From: JBGPLJ01 sp041486385
GTDB taxonomy: Bacteria; Pseudomonadota; Gammaproteobacteria; Steroidobacterales; Steroidobacteraceae
DNA: 9,448 bases
Direction of reading: 5' to 3'
NCBI GenBank assembly: GCA_041486385.1
Contig: JBGPLJ010000127.1
Coordinates: forward strand, 1-9,448
Numbering within the stretch: the first letter of the stretch is position 1; the number at the start of each line of letters is the position of its first letter. The notes below the pieces were generated by a model that saw nothing but the letters and a program-made list of their open reading frames with translations, ran no database searches and was not told the DNA's origin. Below are positions 6,095-9,448 of this stretch, piece after piece. A program made the position numbers and the translations under genes.

Positions 6095-7036
6095 ATGACG
6101 TTCGCACTGGTATTTCCAGGCCAGGGTTCGCAGTCGATTGGCATGCTTGCCGGACTCGCCGCCACCGAGCCTGCGGTCAAGGAGACCTTTGCGGAGGCCT
6201 CCCAGGTACTCGGCTACGACCTGTGGCAACTGTGCCAGGCGGGCCCCGAGGAGCAGCTCAATGCGACCGAGCGCACACAGCCCGCGATGCTGGCTGCGGG
6301 CGTCGCCGTGTGGCGGGCGTGGCGCGCGCATGGTGGACTCGCACCTGCGCAAATGGCGGGCCACAGCCTTGGGGAATTTACAGCGCTCGTTTGCGCGGGC
6401 GCCATCGACTTTCACGTGGCCCTCGATGTCGTGAGATTTCGGGGACAAGCGATGCAGGCGGCCGTGCCGCTCGGGCAAGGCGCGATGGCGGCAATACTGG
6501 GTCTCGAAGACGCGGATATCGAGGCGGCCTGCGCAGAAGCGCGCGACGGCGAAGTAGTCGAAGCAGTTAATTACAACGCGCCGGGGCAAGTAGTGATCGC
6601 GGGCAACGCCGCGGCGGTTGCCCGGGCAATTGAAGTCGCGAAAGCCAAGGGCGCGAAGCGGGCGATTCCCCTGGCCGTGAGTGTGCCTTCGCACAGCGCG
6701 CTCATGTTGCCCGCGGCGGAACGGTTGCGGCAGCGGCTGGCACGGGTTGCCATTACGCCGCCGGTGAATATCGATGTCTTCAATGTGGATCTCGAACGGC
6801 ATGCGACAGCGGAGGGAATCCGCGATGCGCTCGTGCGCCAGCTCCATAGCCCGGTGCGCTGGTCGAGAGTCATTCAGCGCATGGTTGCGGGGGGCACACG
6901 TACTATCATTGAGTGTGGACCGGGCAAGGTGCTGACAGCGCTCAACCGGCGCATCGAACGCAACAAGGAAATCCGCATGCTCGCGATCGAAGACGCGGCG
7001 TCGCTCAATGAGGCGCTTGGCGCAGTGGCGGGGTAG
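6095..7036 (+). CDS. fabD: Malonyl-CoA:acyl carrier protein transacylase FabD
   Basis: The 313-residue product has the usual FabD length. It transfers malonyl from malonyl-CoA to holo-ACP in the cytoplasm, supplying the extender unit for fatty-acid elongation. Visible motifs are FPGQGSQ (7-13, oxyanion-hole Gln11), GHSLGEF with nucleophile Ser91 (89-95), FRGQAMQ with Arg116 binding the malonyl carboxylate (115-121), NYNAPGQVVIAG (159-170) and VPSHSALM with catalytic His200 (197-204). The ATG at 6095 has an AGGA ribosome-binding site (6085-6088) at suitable spacing; an ATG at 6088 lies in another frame and overlaps that site. fabG begins only 3 bases after its stop, so the two are surely co-transcribed. 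All catalytic residues are present. Confidence 0.98.
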   Translation: MTFALVFPGQGSQSIGMLAGLAATEPAVKETFAEASQVLGYDLWQLCQAGPEEQLNATERTQPAMLAAGVAVWRAWRAHGGLAPAQMAGHSLGEFTALVCAGAIDFHVALDVVRFRGQAMQAAVPLGQGAMAAILGLEDADIEAACAEARDGEVVEAVNYNAPGQVVIAGNAAAVARAIEVAKAKGAKRAIPLAVSVPSHSALMLPAAERLRQRLARVAITPPVNIDVFNVDLERHATAEGIRDALVRQLHSPVRWSRVIQRMVAGGTRTIIECGPGKVLTALNRRIERNKEIRMLAIEDAASLNEALGAVAG

Positions 7037-7039
7037 TGC

Positions 7040-7780
7040 ATGTCCAAGAATGAGGTCGTGCTGGTCACTGGCGCTTCGCGTGGCATCGGCAAAGCCATCG
7101 CGCTCGCGTTCGCCGGCAAAGGCGCCACGGTGATCGGCACGGCAACCTCTGAGTCGGGCGCCAAGGCGATCAGCGACTATCTTGCGGCTGCGAGCGCCGG
7201 CGGTCGCGGCATCGTGCTCGACGTCGCGCAGCAGGAATCGGTCGATCGAGTGATCGATGACATCGAAAAGCGCGAGGGTCCGCCCGCCATACTTGTCAAC
7301 AACGCGGGCATCACGCGCGACAACCTGCTGCTGCGGATGAAGCCCTCAGACTGGGACGATCTGCTGGCAACGAATCTCAGCGGCGTGTTTCGAATGTCCA
7401 AGGCTTGCGTGCGCGGCATGATGAAGAACCGCCATGGCCGCATCATCAGCGTCTCTTCCGTCGTTGGCGCGCTCGGCAATGCCGGGCAAACCAACTATGC
7501 GGCGGCGAAAGCCGGAATCGAGGGCTTCTCCCGCGCGCTGGCCCGCGAAGTCGCATCGCGCGGCATTACCGTGAATGTCGTGGCCCCAGGATTCATCGAT
7601 ACGGATATGACGCGGGCCCTGAATGATGAGCAGCGAGCCGCCCTTGCAGCGCAAATTCCGGTGGCGCGACTCGGCCTTCCCGAAGACATTGCGGCCGCCG
7701 TAGCGTTTCTGGCCTCCTCGGAGGCGGCCTATATCACGGGGCAAACGCTGCACGTAAACGGCGGTATGTACATGACTTAG
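7040..7780 (+). CDS. fabG: 3-oxoacyl-[acyl carrier protein] reductase FabG
   Basis: The 246-residue product is a classical short-chain dehydrogenase/reductase. It reduces 3-ketoacyl-ACP with NADPH in the first reductive step of each elongation round. The Rossmann cofactor motif TGASRGIG sits at 10-17, NNAG at 87-90, the structural Asn at 112, and the catalytic Ser140, Tyr153 and Lys157 within SVSS and NYAAAKAG. The C-terminal HVNGGMYM is typical of FabG. Length and motif spacing equal those of E. coli FabG. The ATG lies 3 bases after the fabD TAG, and G-rich sequence at the fabD 3' end (GGCGGGGTAG) probably serves as ribosome-binding site. Its place between fabD and acpP removes doubt about which short-chain reductase it is. 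Confidence 0.98.
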   Translation: MSKNEVVLVTGASRGIGKAIALAFAGKGATVIGTATSESGAKAISDYLAAASAGGRGIVLDVAQQESVDRVIDDIEKREGPPAILVNNAGITRDNLLLRMKPSDWDDLLATNLSGVFRMSKACVRGMMKNRHGRIISVSSVVGALGNAGQTNYAAAKAGIEGFSRALAREVASRGITVNVVAPGFIDTDMTRALNDEQRAALAAQIPVARLGLPEDIAAAVAFLASSEAAYITGQTLHVNGGMYMT

Positions 7781-7877
7781 CGCGAGTTTGCGCCGGACCC
7801 AACGCCGGTCTCTCGGATTTGTCAAGGAAAACAATCAGTCACAGGATTACAAGGTAGCGGGGTGCGGGTCCTTCCCC

Positions 7878-7883
7878 TAGAAT
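7878..7883 (+). promoter_or_regulatory. Possible -10 element of an internal acpP promoter
   Basis: TAGAAT matches five of six -10 positions and is followed by the GC-rich ACCGCGCCC, as at the fabD promoter. No good -35 lies at the ideal distance; the TTGTCA at 7819-7824 (five of six) is too far away to pair with it. The predicted transcript would start near 7890, directly at the hairpin at 7892-7913. A separate acpP promoter is well known in E. coli, where ACP is needed in large excess; its presence here is inference. Confidence 0.38.
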
Positions 7884-7891
7884 ACCGCGCC

Positions 7892-7913
7892 CATGCGGTC
7901 GGGGGACCGCGTG
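7892..7913 (+). promoter_or_regulatory. Hairpin in the acpP leader
   Basis: CATGCGGTC (7892-7900) and GACCGCGTG (7905-7913) form a 9-pair stem with one G-U pair and a GGGG loop. It sits 37 bases upstream of the acpP start and just after the predicted -10 TAGAAT, so it would lie at the very 5' end of an acpP transcript. A 5' stem-loop of this kind can protect an mRNA from 5'-dependent decay. There is no T-run, so a terminator for fabG is unlikely. TGCC (7912-7915) and GGCA (7920-7923) could form a small alternative stem. Confidence 0.5.
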
Positions 7914-7949
7914 CCTCACGGCAAATCCTTCGAAGAGGACACCACAACG

Positions 7950-8192
7950 ATGAGCACTGTTGATCAACGGGTTAAAGGGATCGTCGCCGAGCAGCTGGGC
8001 GTCAAAGAAGAACAGGTGACCAGCGATGCCTCGTTCGTCGACGACCTGGGAGCCGACTCGCTGGACACGGTCGAACTGGTGATGGCGCTCGAAGAAGAAT
8101 TCGAGATCGAGATTCCGGACGAAGACGCCGAGAAGATCACGACCGTCCAGCAAGCCATCGACTACATCAACGAACACGCGAAGAAGTCCTGA
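7950..8192 (+). CDS. acpP: Acyl carrier protein
   Basis: The 80-residue acidic product is a standard ACP, the carrier that holds growing acyl chains on a phosphopantetheine arm. The attachment Ser37 lies in GADSLDTVELVM (34-45). The sequence starts MSTVDQRVKGIVAEQLGV, and the acidic helix II-III region (EEEFEIEIPDEDAEKI) is highly typical. The start is the ATG at 7950 with a GAGGA site (7935-7939). An in-frame ATG 19 codons upstream (7893) is rejected because it lies within the leader hairpin and the added residues have no ACP homology. The gene is 169 bases after fabG with its own likely promoter and leader structure, which fits the high cellular demand for ACP. Modification by a phosphopantetheinyl transferase, not encoded here, is required. 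Confidence 0.98.
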   Translation: MSTVDQRVKGIVAEQLGVKEEQVTSDASFVDDLGADSLDTVELVMALEEEFEIEIPDEDAEKITTVQQAIDYINEHAKKS

Positions 8193-8202
8193 GCCTGCCG
8201 TG

Positions 8203-8231
8203 GGGTAGCCCGGCGTGACTGCCGGGCACCC
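8203..8231 (+). other. Hairpin between acpP and fabF, without T-run
   Basis: GGGT-A-GCCCGGC (8203-8214), loop GTGACT, and GCCGGGC-ACCC (8221-8231) form an 11-pair stem with one bulged A, starting 10 bases after the acpP stop. No T-run follows, so it is not a classical intrinsic terminator. It could protect the acpP message from 3' decay, partly reduce read-through to fabF, or be a copy of a dispersed palindromic (REP-like) repeat. All three readings would keep acpP expression above fabF. The structure is seen in the sequence; the role is inference. Confidence 0.5.
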
Positions 8232-8266
8232 GACGAAGCCGCACAGCCCAATACTCCATCTCCCTT

Positions 8267-8273
8267 AAAGGTG
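8267..8273 (+). promoter_or_regulatory. Ribosome-binding site of fabF
   Basis: AAAGGTG ends 5 bases before the TTG at 8279. It supports that rare start codon: no in-frame ATG or GTG occurs before the conserved RRRVVVTG N-terminus of the ketosynthase. Confidence 0.6.
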
Positions 8274-8278
8274 CCGCA

Positions 8279-9448
8279 TTGTCTAGACGCCGTGTAGTCG
8301 TCACTGGACTCGGGATTGTTTCGCCGCTGGGATCACGGGTGGATACCGCGTGGGCGGCCGCTCAGCGCGGCGAGAGCGGCATTGGCATGATCACGCGCTT
8401 CGATGCGGCCCCGTTTCCCACGCGCATCTGCGGCTCGGTAAAGGACTTCAACGTCGAGCAGTACCTGAACACCAAGGAAGCCCGCAAGATGGATGCATTC
8501 CAGCACTACGGCTATGCCGCCGGTGTGCAGGCATTCACCGACTCCGGGTTGGTGGTCACGCCGGAGAACGCGCCACGTGTCGGGGCGATCATGGGCGCGG
8601 GCATCGGCGGTCTCGAGACGATCGAAGACACGTACGGCCGCTACCTGGCAGCGAAAGGGCCACGCAAGATTTCGCCGTTCTACATCCCCGGCAGCATCAT
8701 CAACATGATCTCCGGGCACCTCTCGATCAGGTTCGGCCTGACCGGCCCCAACCTTGCCGTGGTCACCGCCTGCACGACGGCAACCCATGCGCTCGGCCTC
8801 GGCCACCGGCTGATCTGCTACGGTGACGCCGACGCGCTGCTTGCCGGTGGCGCCGAGATGGGGCAGACGCCGACCGCGATCGGCGGTTTCGGTCAGGCGA
8901 AGGCCTTGTCGGAACGCAACGACGATCCGCAGGGCGCAAGCCGGCCTTGGGACAAGGACCGCGATGGCTTCGTGCTCGGCGACGGCGCTGGCGCCATGAT
9001 GCTCGAAGAGTACGAACACGCGCGCAAGCGTGGCGCCCGGATCTATGCGGAACTCATTGGTTTTGGCATGAGCGGCGACGCCTTCCACATCACGGCACCG
9101 CCCGAGAACGGCGAGGGCGCGCGGCTCGCCATGGCGAACGCCCTTGCCGATGCGCGCATCAATCCCGACGAGGTCCAATACATCAACGCGCACGCCACCT
9201 CGACGCCGCTTGGGGATCGCGCGGAAACGGTGGCGATGAAGCGTGCCTTTGGCGATCACGCATACAAACTCGCGGTGAGTTCGACCAAGTCGATGACGGG
9301 GCATCTCCTGGGCGCGGCCGGCGCGATCGAAGCGATTTTTTCGATCCTCGCGATCCGCGATCAGGTCGCGCCGCCGACCATCAATCTGCGTACGCCGAGC
9401 CCCGACTGCGATCTCGACTATGTGCCGAATACCGCGCGCAAGATGCCC
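8279..9448 (+). CDS. fabF: 3-oxoacyl-[acyl carrier protein] synthase II FabF (3' end outside window)
   Basis: I translated this frame by hand: 390 residues from a TTG start, open to the window edge. E. coli FabF has 413 residues, so about 20 C-terminal residues, including the final FGFGG-type loop, are missing. It is a condensing enzyme that extends acyl-ACP by two carbons using malonyl-ACP. The start LSRRRVVVTGLGIVSPLG is classical. The nucleophile is Cys165 in VTACTTATH, and the His-His pair is H305 (NAHATSTPLGD) and H342 (STKSMTGHLLGAAGA), with Lys337. Blocks such as SRPWDKDRDGFVLGDGAGAM (221-240) and GFGMSGDAFH are near-identical to FabF. It follows acpP by 86 bases that contain a hairpin. 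No catalytic residue is missing in the visible part. Confidence 0.97.
   Translation, partial: MSRRRVVVTGLGIVSPLGSRVDTAWAAAQRGESGIGMITRFDAAPFPTRICGSVKDFNVEQYLNTKEARKMDAFQHYGYAAGVQAFTDSGLVVTPENAPRVGAIMGAGIGGLETIEDTYGRYLAAKGPRKISPFYIPGSIINMISGHLSIRFGLTGPNLAVVTACTTATHALGLGHRLICYGDADALLAGGAEMGQTPTAIGGFGQAKALSERNDDPQGASRPWDKDRDGFVLGDGAGAMMLEEYEHARKRGARIYAELIGFGMSGDAFHITAPPENGEGARLAMANALADARINPDEVQYINAHATSTPLGDRAETVAMKRAFGDHAYKLAVSSTKSMTGHLLGAAGAIEAIFSILAIRDQVAPPTINLRTPSPDCDLDYVPNTARKMP

Noticed and set aside
6088..6570. Alternative frame starting at the ATG at 6088
   Set aside because: The ATG overlaps the fabD ribosome-binding site and the product is an Arg-rich shadow of FabD.
5681..6847. 388-codon minus-strand frame antisense to rrtA and fabD
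   Set aside because: Arg/His-rich shadow product across two genes with intact catalytic motifs.
7893..7949. 19-codon N-terminal extension of ACP
   Set aside because: The ATG sits inside the leader hairpin, the extra residues are not ACP-like, and the ATG at 7950 has a GAGGA site.
8203..8231. Intrinsic terminator after acpP
   Set aside because: The stem is good but is followed by CGACGAAGCC with no T-run, so I list it only as a hairpin of uncertain role.
8333..9304. 323-codon minus-strand frame antisense to fabF
   Set aside because: Shadow of a highly conserved ketosynthase reading frame.

Overview
This GC-rich window, with long spurious antisense reading frames, looks like a chromosomal segment from a gammaproteobacterium. 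The evidence is a proteobacterial type II secretion system (T2SS) pseudopilin and assembly-platform operon, a rhombosortase (a family known mainly from gammaproteobacteria), and a fatty-acid synthesis cluster in the order fabD-fabG-acpP-fabF. The genus cannot be fixed from sequence reading alone.

Left half, minus strand (5357 down to 1): a tightly packed operon gspG-H-I-J-K-L-M-N. GspG is the major pseudopilin, GspH/I/J/K are minor pseudopilins of the tip complex, GspL and GspM are inner-membrane platform proteins, and GspN runs off the left edge. From gspH to gspM every junction overlaps by 1 to 4 bases, which suggests translational coupling. No gspC, D, E, F or prepilin peptidase gene lies in the window. 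Two members are unusual. GspH has Ala instead of Gly just before its predicted cleavage site, and GspI carries a Gly/Pro/Thr/Ser-rich C-terminal tail of about 40 residues.

Centre (5358-6051): a 133-base divergent intergenic region, then a plus-strand rhomboid-family intramembrane serine protease of the rhombosortase type (rrtA). Rhombosortases process GlyGly-CTERM proteins, and known examples of these substrates are exported by the T2SS. The head-to-head placement with gspG is therefore functionally meaningful.

Right half, plus strand (6052-9448): fabD, fabG, acpP and a 3'-truncated fabF encode malonyl-CoA:ACP transacylase, 3-ketoacyl-ACP reductase, acyl carrier protein and 3-ketoacyl-ACP synthase II. 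These form the core of type II fatty-acid elongation. A consensus TATAAT overlaps the rrtA stop codon and probably drives fabD. A second TAGAAT lies before acpP, and its transcript would begin with a strong hairpin. Another hairpin without a T-run separates acpP from fabF. The usual upstream neighbours rpmF-plsX-fabH are absent here, and the secretion/sorting module sits in their place.

Most of the window is conventional. I did not find a wholly new system. The best lead is the T2SS-rhombosortase pairing, followed by the atypical GspH and GspI. No tRNA, rRNA, CRISPR, transposase or insertion sequence was seen, and no gene-free stretch exceeds 300 bases.
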